43,081 nt of DNA from JAKVAV01 sp964635965 (GCA_964635965.1 CAZWQX010000013.1:1-43081), one strand, 5' to 3'; numbered from the stretch's first letter, positions 1 through 9,123 are shown. Numbers and translations: made by a program. The notes: generated from the sequence alone by a model not told the origin.

Positions 1-501
1 CAGGTTTCCTTTGGCTGTGTACTTATATACATCATCAGGTTTTTCGGCTATTGCGCTTACAGTGATGATATCCGTGCTCTGCCCCGAGCGGTCTTCCCAT
101 TCCACATTTCCATTAGCATCGGTTTTGACCAAGTACAAGTCTGGAGTATCCTCAAACGGCGGGATACCGTCTATTCTCCCCACCATCATAAACCCTTGGT
201 CTTGGGTTTTAATTGCACAAGCGGGTGTCAAGCTTTGGTCTATGGGACCATGGGTCTTTGTCCATAATGTATTACCATTCAAATCAAATTTCGCCAAGTA
301 AAATTTGCGGATGTTATTCTCACTGAAGTAGCCTGCCATGACGACATTCCCATCATCCGTTAAAAATACTTCGAAGGGGATATCGTATCCGACATCTCCA
401 ATAGTTTTCATCCAAAGCGTATCAACCGTTTGGGCAGATACATTCGTACACACCAGCCAACCTGATATGGCTATGAGAAAGAATCGCAGTTTGAGTTTCA
501 T
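1..501 (-). CDS. Secreted repeat protein, N-terminal part (runs off left edge)
   Basis: This gene starts at the ATG at 501 and is open to base 1, giving 167 codons without a stop, so the C-terminus lies outside the window. Residues 1-24 form a clear signal peptide (basic start, hydrophobic core, cleavage after VSA-QT). The mature part has phrases such as GYDIPFEVFLTDDGNVVMAGY and NGNTLWTKTHGP, with about 50 residues between repeats. This is the pattern of Bacteroidota secreted beta-propeller-like proteins (WxKTxG ... DGN ... VGY), which often end in a T9SS sorting domain. The sorting domain itself cannot be seen here. The substrate or role is unknown. It is a separate unit from pckG, which lies upstream on the same strand and has its own terminator. 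Confidence 0.75.
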   Translation of the reverse strand, partial: MKLKLRFFLIAISGWLVCTNVSAQTVDTLWMKTIGDVGYDIPFEVFLTDDGNVVMAGYFSENNIRKFYLAKFDLNGNTLWTKTHGPIDQSLTPACAIKTQDQGFMMVGRIDGIPPFEDTPDLYLVKTDANGNVEWEDRSGQSTDIITVSAIAEKPDDVYKYTAKGNL

Positions 502-820
502 AAGGTTCGGTTAAGGGTTAAGTAGGTATTATTCATTAGTAAGAAGCTCTTCAGGAACGTTGGGAATCGAAGAACTTTTAGGGAAGATTTGCCATAATCA
601 ATAAAGAATGAAATTAAGTCCTAAATACTTTTTTATTAGTGACTTACATCCTCAAACCATTCAGAATAAATTCTTAACTTCAGTAGTTAACTTGGAATAG
701 AGAACGAGCCAGCTTCATTTCATCAGCATTGCCCTTCATTGGTTGAATCATCGAATAATGGATATTTGATTAAACGATGAGTTTTACTGACAGAACCGGA
801 TGATATTGAGTATTGAACAA
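502..820. other. Intergenic stretch between pckG terminator and the secreted repeat gene
   Basis: About 320 bases hold no convincing gene. The longest in-frame piece on the minus strand is a 23-codon ORF near 650-730, which I do not consider real. The stretch should contain the promoter of the leftward secreted-repeat gene, but I see no good TAnnTTTG box close to its start. A TGACTTAC sequence near 644 matches one half of the TGACTWAAGTCA palindrome found elsewhere, without the second half. Confidence 0.4.
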
Positions 821-853
821 AAAAAACCCGTGGAGCGAGCTCCACGGGTTTTT
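821..853 (-). terminator. Rho-independent terminator of pckG
   Basis: An 8-bp perfect stem (CCCGTGGA at 827-834, TCCACGGG at 841-848) with a 6-base loop lies 20 bases past the pckG stop. It is flanked by a run of A on the left (T-run on the minus strand) and TTTTT on the right, so it may work in both directions. Confidence 0.85.
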
Positions 854-872
854 CGTCCGTCAATCTAACCAA

Positions 873-2735
873 TCATATTCGCTCAGGGGCTAACTCCCAT
901 TTTTCGGGAGAGCGCCACAAGCTGGAAAGCAATAACTCTCTCATGAACGTGAATTCCTTTGGAAGCTTATCGTACATTTTCTCGAAGAGCTCTTCGTGTC
1001 CAAGTACTTCTTGTTTCCATTTTTCACGGTCGATATGCATAATCTCATCGAACTCAGCTTGAGTGAAATCAAGTCCTTCCCAGTTTAAATCATTGTAAGT
1101 GGGCATCCATCCTATTGGACTTTCAACGGCACCTGCTTCTCCTTTCACTCTGCCGATAATCCATTCAAGAACTCGCATGTTTTCGCCGAATCCAGGCCAT
1201 TGGAACTTATCGTTCTCATCCTTACGGAACCAGTTTACCACAAACATTCTCGGAGGATTAGCCAACGACCGACCAAACTGCATCCAGTGGTTGAAGTAGT
1301 CGGCCATGTGGTATCCACAGAACGGTAACATTGCGTATGGATCTCTTCTTACCTTACCAACCTGTCCGAAAGCCGCAGCGGTCATTTCAGAACCGATTGT
1401 CGAAGCAGCGTATACTCCGAAATTCCAGTTCGCCGCTTGATAAACCAATGGAACCGTAGTACTTCTTCTACCACCTACGATGAAGGCACTGATAGGTACC
1501 CCTTCTGGTTTCTCCCAGTTTTCATCGATGCTTGGACATTGGCTTGCCGGGCAAGTAAATCGTGCATTCGGGTGAGCTACCTTATCGTCAGAATTCGCAT
1601 CATGCACCTTTCCATGCCAGTTGATCGTTCCCTCAGGCATATCCGTTCCAATTCCTTCCCACCATACATCACCATCTGGAGTAATACCCACGTTGGTGAA
1701 GATGCTGTTCGCTTTGATGGTCTCCATCGCGTTGGGGTTGGTCTTGTAGTTGGTACCGGGTGCTACACCGAAGTAACCCGCCTCGGGGTTGATTGCATAA
1801 AGTCTGCCATCAGGTCCAGGTTTAATCCAGGCGATGTCATCACCTACTGTGGTGATTTCCCAATCTCCCATTTCTTTGGGTGGGATGAGCATAGCAAAAT
1901 TTGTCTTTCCACAAGCACATGGAAATGCAGCAGCCACATACGTTTTCTCACCTTCTTTGTTCTTAGCTCCCATGATCAGCATGTGCTCAGCCAACCATCC
2001 TTCATCTCTTGCCATTACGGAAGCAATACGAAGTGCAAAACACTTTTTACCGAGAAGGGCGTTACCACCATAACCCGATCCATAAGAAACGATGCTCCTT
2101 TCTTCGGGATAGTGAACGATGTATTTTACGGTTGGATTACAAGGCCATTTCGCGTCTTCCTGCCCTGGCTCTAAAGGAGCACCAACGGTATGAAGACATT
2201 TGATGTACTCACCATCCGTTCCGAGTTGCTCAAGGGCCTGAACACCCATCCTCGTCATAATACGCATGTTTACCGCAACGTATTCGGAATCGGAGATTTC
2301 AACTCCAATCTGGGAGATGGGAGATCCAAGAGGACCCATACAGAAAGGAATTACGTACATCGTACGGCCTTTCATACATCCTTCGAATAAAGGATCCAAA
2401 GTGGCTTTCATCTCTTTGGGGTCCATCCAGTTGTTGGTTGGCCCTGCATCGTCTTTTCTTCGGCTACAGATAAAAGTCTTGTCCTCTACCCTTGCCACAT
2501 CACTTGGGTCTGAGAAGCAGGCAAAACTGTTTGGTCTTTTCTCGGGATTCAGGCGAGTAAATGTGCCCTTATCAACTAGCGCTTGAGTGAGACGGTCATA
2601 TTCTTCTTGCGAGCCGTCGCACCAATAAATTTCATCGGGTTGGCATTTGGCAGCTACTTCAGCCACCCATTTCTTGAGGTCATTGTGCTGCACTTCCAAC
2701 TTGTTTCCTGAAGTTGCTTTTTCCATGACTTCCAT
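873..2735 (-). CDS. pckG: Phosphoenolpyruvate carboxykinase (GTP)
   Basis: The enzyme converts oxaloacetate and GTP to phosphoenolpyruvate, CO2 and GDP, the entry step of gluconeogenesis from TCA intermediates, in the cytoplasm. The 620-residue length fits the GTP family (about 600-620); ATP-type enzymes are near 530. The P-loop PCACGKTNFAML, the kinase-2 motif GDDIAWI, the SQCPSIDENW segment, FIVGGRRSTTVPLV and the guanine-pocket region NWFRKDENDKFQWPGFGEN are all present and intact. The start is ATG 2735; an in-frame ATG at 2726 is an alternative that would lose three residues. A promoter and a 12-bp palindrome lie upstream (2771-2813). A strong terminator follows, so this is a single-gene unit. 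With acetate genes (pta-ackA) and alanine dehydrogenase nearby, the window covers several pyruvate/PEP-node enzymes. Confidence 0.97.
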   Translation of the reverse strand: MEVMEKATSGNKLEVQHNDLKKWVAEVAAKCQPDEIYWCDGSQEEYDRLTQALVDKGTFTRLNPEKRPNSFACFSDPSDVARVEDKTFICSRRKDDAGPTNNWMDPKEMKATLDPLFEGCMKGRTMYVIPFCMGPLGSPISQIGVEISDSEYVAVNMRIMTRMGVQALEQLGTDGEYIKCLHTVGAPLEPGQEDAKWPCNPTVKYIVHYPEERSIVSYGSGYGGNALLGKKCFALRIASVMARDEGWLAEHMLIMGAKNKEGEKTYVAAAFPCACGKTNFAMLIPPKEMGDWEITTVGDDIAWIKPGPDGRLYAINPEAGYFGVAPGTNYKTNPNAMETIKANSIFTNVGITPDGDVWWEGIGTDMPEGTINWHGKVHDANSDDKVAHPNARFTCPASQCPSIDENWEKPEGVPISAFIVGGRRSTTVPLVYQAANWNFGVYAASTIGSEMTAAAFGQVGKVRRDPYAMLPFCGYHMADYFNHWMQFGRSLANPPRMFVVNWFRKDENDKFQWPGFGENMRVLEWIIGRVKGEAGAVESPIGWMPTYNDLNWEGLDFTQAEFDEIMHIDREKWKQEVLGHEELFEKMYDKLPKEFTFMRELLLSSLWRSPEKWELAPERI

Positions 2736-2770
2736 AGTGAATGATTTAGGTTAGTATCTGAATTCGAAGT

Positions 2771-2801
2771 CAAAGCTAGGAAGGCAACACCGACAAATAA
2801 A
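2771..2801 (-). promoter_or_regulatory. Predicted Bacteroidota-type promoter of pckG
   Basis: On the minus strand TAGCTTTG (2778-2771) matches the TAnnTTTG -7 box fully. TTTA, a near match to the TTTG -33 box, lies 19 bases upstream of it (2801-2798). The start codon is 35 bases downstream of the -7 box. Confidence 0.6.
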
Positions 2802-2813
2802 TGACTTAAGTCA
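2802..2813 (-). promoter_or_regulatory. Perfect 12-bp palindrome TGACTTAAGTCA, candidate operator of pckG
   Basis: The site is a perfect inverted repeat directly upstream of the -33 region. Exactly 23 bases separate it from the -7 box, which puts its centre near -41 if transcription starts about 4 bases after the box. That is the usual place for a class II Crp/Fnr-type activator. A near-identical site with the same spacing lies before the gene at 7477. Confidence 0.6.
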
Positions 2814-2846
2814 GTCCTTGAGGTGATAAGAGTTAGGGATCGCCCT

Positions 2847-3719
2847 CTACCATCGACTCTGTATGACAGCACTTGTAGCAGGATTAACATCATCGCGAGG
2901 ATCAATGGCAATTCCAGCGTCGGCCTCAATTAGAATGGGAATACCCTTTTCCTTTAGGCATAGGTCGGTGTTGTTATCGTTGTCTTTTAGGTCAGCCAAC
3001 ATATACGGATCGACCTTAATCGTATCGTTTCCTTGAACCATTGTGACGTGAAAAGCAGACAATTCTGCATCTCCCAACTCACCGCCTGTAACGTTTCTCA
3101 CTCCACCTGCCCAAACGGCCCTTACCACCATTTCAGTGCCTTCTTTTGGGCAATCACATCCTCGACCCTTTTCAACGTATGGATAATCCTCATCAAAGGT
3201 GAAATACTCTGCATAGCTAATTATTGGTCCTTCGGGGAGTTGGATTACTTCCTTTGTCTGCCCTTTATAGTTCTGACCTGATCGGCTCATTAAGTCACCT
3301 ACGATTTCAACTGAAACCGGAGGATTTTCGGGATGGCTTCCATAGACCCCAACCAACAGAACCGTTCTAAGTTCGAACTCTTCGTTAGCCGGATTGAGGG
3401 TAGCGAATTCCACATCAAATTTTTCTCCATTTGCCGTTGTTACCTCGAAGTCAGTATTATCCAAAGTGCCGGGATCAACCTCTTCTGAGAAAACTATTGG
3501 CATTCCACTCTTGCCGGGAGCACCCCGATAGAGACGAAAAGCCACAAAGGGTAGATCATTATCCCTACCGAAAAATGCTGTTAGCACCTTGGCATCTCGC
3601 GTTTTGTCGATCTCGGGCGCTTTTTTCGAGAGCTTTATCTCGGGTGTGCAGGAAACTATAACGAAGGAAAAAAGAATCAAATAGGAAATACAGGTAATGC
3701 GATGTATGCTCTGGTTCAT
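2847..3719 (-). CDS. Hypothetical lipoprotein
   Basis: A 290-residue protein whose start I place at ATG 3719. From there it begins with a basic N-terminus and a hydrophobic stretch ending in the lipobox VIVSC (cysteine about residue 24), which an upstream in-frame ATG at 3782 would bury. The mature protein is acidic and beta-rich in look. It includes a CDCP segment (GRGCDCPKEG) around residue 190 and a calcium-site-like DNDNNTD near residue 250. No family is recognised. It is probably lipid-anchored in the outer or inner membrane. It lies 111 bases upstream of the pckG start on the same strand, but the pckG promoter lies between them, so they need not be co-transcribed. It is divergent from pta. 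Confidence 0.75.
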   Translation of the reverse strand: MNQSIHRITCISYLILFSFVIVSCTPEIKLSKKAPEIDKTRDAKVLTAFFGRDNDLPFVAFRLYRGAPGKSGMPIVFSEEVDPGTLDNTDFEVTTANGEKFDVEFATLNPANEEFELRTVLLVGVYGSHPENPPVSVEIVGDLMSRSGQNYKGQTKEVIQLPEGPIISYAEYFTFDEDYPYVEKGRGCDCPKEGTEMVVRAVWAGGVRNVTGGELGDAELSAFHVTMVQGNDTIKVDPYMLADLKDNDNNTDLCLKEKGIPILIEADAGIAIDPRDDVNPATSAVIQSRW

Positions 3720-3890
3720 GGTTAGCTTGATATCTTTCACAAGGATACTATCACAGATGTGATTATGAAAGAATACATTCATATTCCTTTCAATTCCCAG
3801 GCTAATAAGGAATGTGAATCAGACCACCAAAAAAAGGGTCGAACTACTGAGAAATAGCAGAGGTGTAGAGTATCTTCACAACCTAGATTA

Positions 3891-3896
3891 AAGGAG
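3891..3896 (+). promoter_or_regulatory. Shine-Dalgarno sequence of pta
   Basis: AAGGAG lies 4 bases before the pta ATG. Strong Shine-Dalgarno sites are uncommon in Bacteroidota, so this supports the chosen start and suggests efficient translation. Confidence 0.6.
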
Positions 3897-3900
3897 TCCA

Positions 3901-6003
3901 ATGTCGAAGTCTATCTACATAACCGCAGCCGAGGCGCACTGTGGTAAATCACTCATTGCACTGGGAATTACCGAACACATCTTGAAAAAGACAAAACGTG
4001 TTTCCGTATTTCGACCGATCATCAATTCGAATAGTGATTCTCGTGATAAGAACATCGAAGTTCTGCTTGACCACTTTAAACTAGATCAGGAATACGAAGA
4101 GACATATGCCTTCAAATCGCGTGAAGCACAAGAACTGGTAAGTCGAGGGGATAGCGAGAAGCTGCTGGATAAAATCATCAAGAAATACAAAGCCCTCGAA
4201 GAACGTAGTGACTTCATCATCTGTATCGGCACGGATTTCACCTCAGAAAGCAGCAGTTTCGAATTCAGGCTAAATGTATCATTGGCCAAAAATTTAGGGA
4301 GTCCTGTACTCATTATCGGCCGGGCTGATATGGACAGAGATGCAGAGGAAATATTCAATCCAATTCAAATTGCGATAGAGACTTTTCTTGAAAACGATTG
4401 CCAAGTAATCGGAGCAATTGTCAACAAGGCACATCCAAATCAAATCTCGGCGATTCAGCAAGAGATTGAAACTGACCCTGCGGTTAAAGATCTTTTCCTT
4501 TCCATTATTCCGAGAAACGAAGAGCTAAAAAGTCCTTCGGTAAAAGAGGTAGTAGATTTTCTGGGAGCCGAAGTAATATTCGGTGAAGAACACCTCAACA
4601 ACTTGGTGCATAATTACACCATTGCTGCGATGAATATGGAGAATTATCTACCCAAGTTGCCCGATCAATGCTTGGTGATGACTCCGGGAGACAGAGGTGA
4701 GATTATTCTGGCGACAATGCAGGCGCACAATTCATTGAATTATCCAAGAGTTGCCGCGATAGTGCTGACCACAGGAATTAAACCCGCCAAACCAATACTT
4801 GAATTATTAGACGGGGTGCAACAAAAAGTTCCGATTCTCTCGGTGAAGCCCAATACGTATGAAACGGCTACCAAGTTGAGCACGATTCACTCACATATCA
4901 CGCACGAAAACAAACAAAAGATTGTCCAAAGTCTCCGCTTTTTTGAGTCACATATCGAAGCGGAACAGATCGTAGAGCGGTTTAGCAAGATTAAGGTGCG
5001 CGGAATGACTCCGAGGATGTTTCAGTATGTTTTGGCCGAAAAAGCAAGGAAACAAAAGAAACGAATCGTACTGGCCGAAGGTACTGACCATCGCATTATT
5101 AAAGCCACTCAAATTCTGGTCGATCAAGATTTAGTCGATATCACTCTTTTGGGCAATGAAGAGAAGGTACTCCAGGAAATAAGTCAACATGCCCCAAGTT
5201 TCGACGTGTCAAAGATTTCCATTATCGAACCGCGGCATTCTGAAAAGTTCCTTGAATACGCCTCAACCTTTTACGAAATCAGAAAACACAAGGGGGTCAA
5301 TATGGACATGGCGAAGGATAGCATGAATGATGTTTCGTATTTCGGGACGATGATGGTTTATCAAGGAGATGTTGACGGCATGGTCTCGGGAGCCATCCAT
5401 ACCACGCAACATACCATTCGCCCGGCATTGCAGTTTGTTAAAACCAAGCCCGGTTTCTCCACCGTTTCATCGGTCTTCTTTATGTGTTTGGATGATCGTG
5501 TGTTGGTGTACGGTGATTGTGCGATCAATCCCAATCCAAATGCTGAGCAACTGGCCGAGATTGCTACTTCATCTGCAGCTACAGCTGAGGCATTTGGTAT
5601 CGAACCTAAAATTGCCATGCTTTCGTACTCTTCTGGAGAATCGGGAAAGGGAGCGGATGTCGACAAGGTTCGCGCTGCCACAAAACTGGTAAAAGCCGCC
5701 CACCCCGAACTGAAGATTGAAGGGCCGATTCAATATGATGCGGCGGTAGACCTTGAAGTGGGAATGCAAAAGATCCCCGGATCAGAGGTAGCAGGTCAGG
5801 CCACGGTTTTGATTTTCCCTGACTTGAATACGGGAAACAACACCTACAAGGCGATACAGCGAGAAACAGGTGCCATCGCCATCGGACCGGTCTTACAAGG
5901 TCTAAATAAGCCTGTAAACGACCTTAGCCGAGGTTGCACGGTTACGGATATTGTCAATACGGTTATTATAACCGCAATTCAAGCTCAAACGGTAGTCGAA
6001 TGA
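3901..6003 (+). CDS. pta: Phosphate acetyltransferase, long form
   Basis: Pta interconverts acetyl-CoA plus phosphate and acetyl phosphate plus CoA in the cytoplasm. The 700-residue length identifies the long form. Residues 1 to about 210 are a BioD-like P-loop domain (ITAAEAHCGKSLIALGI). About 215-335 is the DRTGG-type regulatory domain (TPGDRGEIILA). About 375-700 is the catalytic PTA domain, with YFGTMMVYQGDVDGMVSGA, the SSGESGKG segment and AIGPVLQGLNKPVNDLSRG. It has a good Shine-Dalgarno sequence. The stop codon overlaps the ackA start in ATGA, so the two are translationally coupled. Acetyl phosphate made here is turned into ATP and acetate by AckA; the reverse route activates acetate. 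Confidence 0.97.
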   Translation: MSKSIYITAAEAHCGKSLIALGITEHILKKTKRVSVFRPIINSNSDSRDKNIEVLLDHFKLDQEYEETYAFKSREAQELVSRGDSEKLLDKIIKKYKALEERSDFIICIGTDFTSESSSFEFRLNVSLAKNLGSPVLIIGRADMDRDAEEIFNPIQIAIETFLENDCQVIGAIVNKAHPNQISAIQQEIETDPAVKDLFLSIIPRNEELKSPSVKEVVDFLGAEVIFGEEHLNNLVHNYTIAAMNMENYLPKLPDQCLVMTPGDRGEIILATMQAHNSLNYPRVAAIVLTTGIKPAKPILELLDGVQQKVPILSVKPNTYETATKLSTIHSHITHENKQKIVQSLRFFESHIEAEQIVERFSKIKVRGMTPRMFQYVLAEKARKQKKRIVLAEGTDHRIIKATQILVDQDLVDITLLGNEEKVLQEISQHAPSFDVSKISIIEPRHSEKFLEYASTFYEIRKHKGVNMDMAKDSMNDVSYFGTMMVYQGDVDGMVSGAIHTTQHTIRPALQFVKTKPGFSTVSSVFFMCLDDRVLVYGDCAINPNPNAEQLAEIATSSAATAEAFGIEPKIAMLSYSSGESGKGADVDKVRAATKLVKAAHPELKIEGPIQYDAAVDLEVGMQKIPGSEVAGQATVLIFPDLNTGNNTYKAIQRETGAIAIGPVLQGLNKPVNDLSRGCTVTDIVNTVIITAIQAQTVVE

Positions 6004-7193
6004 AGATTCTGGTTTTAAACTCAGGTAGTTCTTCTCTTAAATATAAGCTCTTTGAGTTTCCCGGAGAAGAAGTTCTAGCATCGGGTTTGATTGAACGAAT
6101 AGGCGAAAGTAAGAGCCAGGTAACGCATTGGATTCAATCATCGGAAGACGCCGTTTCTTCGGTAGCCAACATCCCGAACCATGAAGAAGCGCTGAGACTA
6201 GTTGGCGATTTTATTCTGCATAAGGTCAACTTACTCAAAAACGTTGATGAGCTAAAAGCTATTGGACACAGAGTTGTCCATGGCGGAGAGTTTTTTAGCT
6301 CTCCTACCCTCATCAACTCAAATGAACTCGAAGTTCTCAAAAGCATTTCTTACTTGGCTCCCCTGCACAATCCATCAAACATCAAGGGGATTGAAGTTTC
6401 GAGTACGGCGTTTCCCGAAGCCAAACAGGTGGCCGTTTTTGATACGGCATTTTACCAAACCTTACCCGAGTATGTTTACCGGTATGCACTTCCGAATGAG
6501 CTCTACGAAAAGTATGGGATAAGGGCTTACGGCTTTCACGGAACCTCTCACAGTTATGTTTCGAGAACTGCTAGAAGCTTCCTCAAGAAAGACCAAGAGG
6601 ATTTCAACTGCATCAGTATTCACCTCGGTAATGGCTGCAGTATTACGGCCATTAAAAACGGTAAGAGCATAGATCACTCCATGGGCCTTACCCCTCTCGG
6701 AGGACTGGTAATGGGCACTCGGCCCGGAGATTTCGATGCATCTCTCATCCTGTTCATGCAAAAACAACTGGATTTAGGGATTTCGGAAATTGATGAGATA
6801 CTTAACAAGAAAAGTGGTCTTTTAGGCCTTACGGGTGAAAACGATATGAGGGAGCTGTTACGCCGATATGAAAAAGGTGATGAGATGGCGAGGCTCGCCA
6901 TCGAAATTTACTGCTACCGAATACGGAAGTACATTGGTGCTTATGCAGTTGCTCTCGGAAAATTGGACGCCATCATCTTTACCGCGGGAGTGGGTGAAAA
7001 CAGTGCTTTTATCAGGGAAAAAGTTTGCGAAGGCCTTCAAATTCTGGAGATTGAGATTGACAGTATGCGGAATCAAGAGAAAGGAAAAGGAAATCGAGCT
7101 CTCCAATCGGAGGAAAGCAAAGTGAAGATCCTAGTCATTCCAACAAATGAAGAGCTCGAAATAGCACTTCAGGCAAAGCGACTTCTGGAATGA
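6000..7193 (+). CDS. ackA: Acetate kinase
   Basis: AckA converts acetyl phosphate and ADP to acetate and ATP, and the reverse. The start is the ATG at 6000 that overlaps the pta stop (ATGA). It gives MKILVLNSGSSSLKYKLFEF, the canonical N-terminus; an upstream in-frame ATG at 5934 only adds a shadow of the pta reading frame. The 397-residue length is typical. Diagnostic motifs are NSGSSSLK, HRVVHGGEFF, YGFHGTSH, HLGNGCS, MGLTPLGGLVMGTRPGD and FTAGVGEN. These cover the phosphate, adenosine and acetate-binding sites and look intact. No clear terminator follows before the next gene, which has its own promoter. Confidence 0.97.
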   Translation: MKILVLNSGSSSLKYKLFEFPGEEVLASGLIERIGESKSQVTHWIQSSEDAVSSVANIPNHEEALRLVGDFILHKVNLLKNVDELKAIGHRVVHGGEFFSSPTLINSNELEVLKSISYLAPLHNPSNIKGIEVSSTAFPEAKQVAVFDTAFYQTLPEYVYRYALPNELYEKYGIRAYGFHGTSHSYVSRTARSFLKKDQEDFNCISIHLGNGCSITAIKNGKSIDHSMGLTPLGGLVMGTRPGDFDASLILFMQKQLDLGISEIDEILNKKSGLLGLTGENDMRELLRRYEKGDEMARLAIEIYCYRIRKYIGAYAVALGKLDAIIFTAGVGENSAFIREKVCEGLQILEIEIDSMRNQEKGKGNRALQSEESKVKILVIPTNEELEIALQAKRLLE

Positions 7194-7395
7194 ATGATTG
7201 CCCTTAAAAAAGAAAAATAGAGCTGATATCTTTCATGAGCTCGCGATTCTCTGTTCCAAAAACTTCTTTATTCCCACTTGCTCAATTCTAACAGATCTGA
7301 GCGCTCGAGAAATCCCGGATTATCGGTCCCTGAATCAACCCGATTTACAGGTGCCAATCACCTATAAATTGACGCCGATTTTTTTCACCAAAATG

Positions 7396-7407
7396 TGACT
7401 AAAGTCA
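7396..7407 (+). promoter_or_regulatory. 12-bp near-palindrome TGACTAAAGTCA, candidate operator
   Basis: The site differs by one central base from the perfect palindrome upstream of pckG. Exactly 23 bases follow before TAAATTCA (7431-7438), a weak -7 box (6 of 8 matches to TAnnTTTG). The operator-to-box spacing therefore equals that at pckG. The start codon at 7477 lies 69 bases downstream of the site. Confidence 0.55.
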
Positions 7408-7476
7408 TAAAACAAAACGTACTAAATACCTAAATTCAAGGGTACCTACTGATAATTAAACCTAAACCCGAACAAC

Positions 7477-9048
7477 ATGAGGAAACTAGCATTATTCCTA
7501 CTATTATTCCTGTTTTTGCCAACCCAAAAATCCGAGGCACAAGGAATAGATTCATTGAACATTACCAGCACTTTTGTTACTCTTGGAGAATCCTGGTACA
7601 CCGATTACTTTACCGGTTATGCCGTTTACACCGGAAGAAGTTTTTTTAAGGATGCGAATGGAGGTTTACATGTGGTGTTTTTAGCGAACTACAAGCTCTT
7701 TTACTGCTATTCTGAAGATGGATTAATTTGGAATACCGAGCAGATATCGAGCCTCCACGATGGAGATTTCAGAGAAGCCGTTATTTACGCAGATTCTGAT
7801 GGCAATCCGCATATCGCTGTGACCATTAACCCCTATTACGATTATGGAAATCCGACGGGAATAACCTACGGAGATGAGTTCAGGTATAGCGTTTACTACT
7901 TCTATAAAGAAGCTGAAACCTGGATGGAGGAAGAGGTATACAACAGTACCTTGATTACCGGATATCCGGGGAACTTTGGATGCCGTGTCAACGAACTCTA
8001 CCAAAATATGGATGGAGAAATGGTCTTGATCGGTTCCCGTTATGGTTGGTATACCTATGGTGGTGAGTTTTGGGAATTTACCCGAGACACCGAAGGAAAC
8101 TGGTCAGATGCTGCAATGATTCACGTTTTTAGTGATACACCAATCGATCACGCTACTGATTTGGGAAGGTGTTACCTAAAATCAAACGGAGAGCGATACT
8201 TGGTTTACACCCGTCCATACAATTCAAGTGGAAATCCTGAATTGGCTTATATGAGCAATACGGATGGAAATTGGTCGGCACCCATGGTTCTTACCACGGA
8301 TATGATCAATCACGCATCTTGGGATATGTCGATTAGCCCCGATGAGGATATGTATCTGATACACTATAGCAATAATCCTACCCCACACATTAATCTCTAC
8401 ACTGATTTTAGCGGGGCCACAGAAATACCCGTAGATCTCAGCCTTTTAACTGAGATACAACACGCCAAGATCAAGATTACCCACGATGGTATTCTGGATT
8501 TAATGGTTTATCCACCCTATCAGACTTCAGATGAAGTATATGTTTATGTGAGTGAGGATTACGGAGAAACTTGGAGTGACCCAATAACCATTCTAAGAGC
8601 AGATGCTCCTGGAGTATTGCCTGTAACGGATCAATACTCCGATCAGGGAACGGATTTCGAATACATCAACATTTCACGGGTTTCGAGTGTAGAACCCTAC
8701 GGACCTGATTCCCTATTCTACAATCATGTAGAACATATCAACACGTCTACTTTGGGAATAGAAGACTACGGTGGAGCACTGGAAGAATTGTCAATGTTCC
8801 CTAACCCATTCTGGGATATGGTGACCATTAATTATTCTTTAAGAGAACAAAGTGAATTGAACATCCGAATCTTTACGATGCGCGGAAAAATGGTTCTGGA
8901 CAAGACATTCCAAGGAAACGCGGGAGAGAATCAAATCCAGATGAATTTGAATGAGCTGGATCCCGGAACCTATGTGATCGAGGTTCTTGAATTAGATCGT
9001 TCAAATGATATCTCACGAACGGCTACAAGAAAGTTGGTGAAACTTTAA
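7477..9048 (+). CDS. Secreted Asp-box (BNR-like) protein with type A T9SS sorting domain
   Basis: A 523-residue exported protein. Residues 1-22 are a leucine-rich signal peptide (cleavage near SEA-QG). The body looks like a sialidase-type beta-propeller with Asp-box-like turns: YSEDGLIWN near residue 72 and SEDYGETWS near residue 363. Such propellers bind or cleave glycans or act as adhesins, but no catalytic set of a sialidase is evident and I do not assign an activity. Residues about 440-523 form the type A T9SS C-terminal domain (MFPNPFWDMVTINY ... IFTMRGKMV ... LDPGTYVIEV ... KLVKL), which directs export across the outer membrane and surface anchoring or release. The gene is monocistronic, with a candidate operator upstream and a strong hairpin terminator downstream. 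Confidence 0.88.
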   Translation: MRKLALFLLLFLFLPTQKSEAQGIDSLNITSTFVTLGESWYTDYFTGYAVYTGRSFFKDANGGLHVVFLANYKLFYCYSEDGLIWNTEQISSLHDGDFREAVIYADSDGNPHIAVTINPYYDYGNPTGITYGDEFRYSVYYFYKEAETWMEEEVYNSTLITGYPGNFGCRVNELYQNMDGEMVLIGSRYGWYTYGGEFWEFTRDTEGNWSDAAMIHVFSDTPIDHATDLGRCYLKSNGERYLVYTRPYNSSGNPELAYMSNTDGNWSAPMVLTTDMINHASWDMSISPDEDMYLIHYSNNPTPHINLYTDFSGATEIPVDLSLLTEIQHAKIKITHDGILDLMVYPPYQTSDEVYVYVSEDYGETWSDPITILRADAPGVLPVTDQYSDQGTDFEYINISRVSSVEPYGPDSLFYNHVEHINTSTLGIEDYGGALEELSMFPNPFWDMVTINYSLREQSELNIRIFTMRGKMVLDKTFQGNAGENQIQMNLNELDPGTYVIEVLELDRSNDISRTATRKLVKL

Positions 9049-9061
9049 AAATCAATCAATT

Positions 9062-9104
9062 AAAAAAAGCCGGGGTTAATACTTAGCTCCGGCTTTTATT
9101 TTTG
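9062..9104 (+). terminator. Bidirectional rho-independent terminator
   Basis: AAAAGCCGG (9065-9073) pairs with CCGGCTTTT (9089-9097), followed by ATTTTTG. It sits between two convergent genes (9048 and 9124). A-runs on one side and T-runs on the other allow it to stop transcription from both. Confidence 0.85.
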
Positions 9105-9123
9105 TGCGTAAAGTGCTTAAAGA

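Noticed and set aside
1437..2174. Long plus-strand ORF of 245 codons opposite pckG
   Set aside because: It lies fully antisense to the clearly identified pckG, has a composition unlike a normal protein (many Ser, Arg, Cys, His) and no motif. It is a shadow.
5934..5999. Upstream ATG extension of acetate kinase
   Set aside because: The 22 extra residues (HGYGYCQYGYYNRN) are an out-of-frame read of the end of pta; the ATG at 6000 overlapping the pta stop gives the canonical AckA start.
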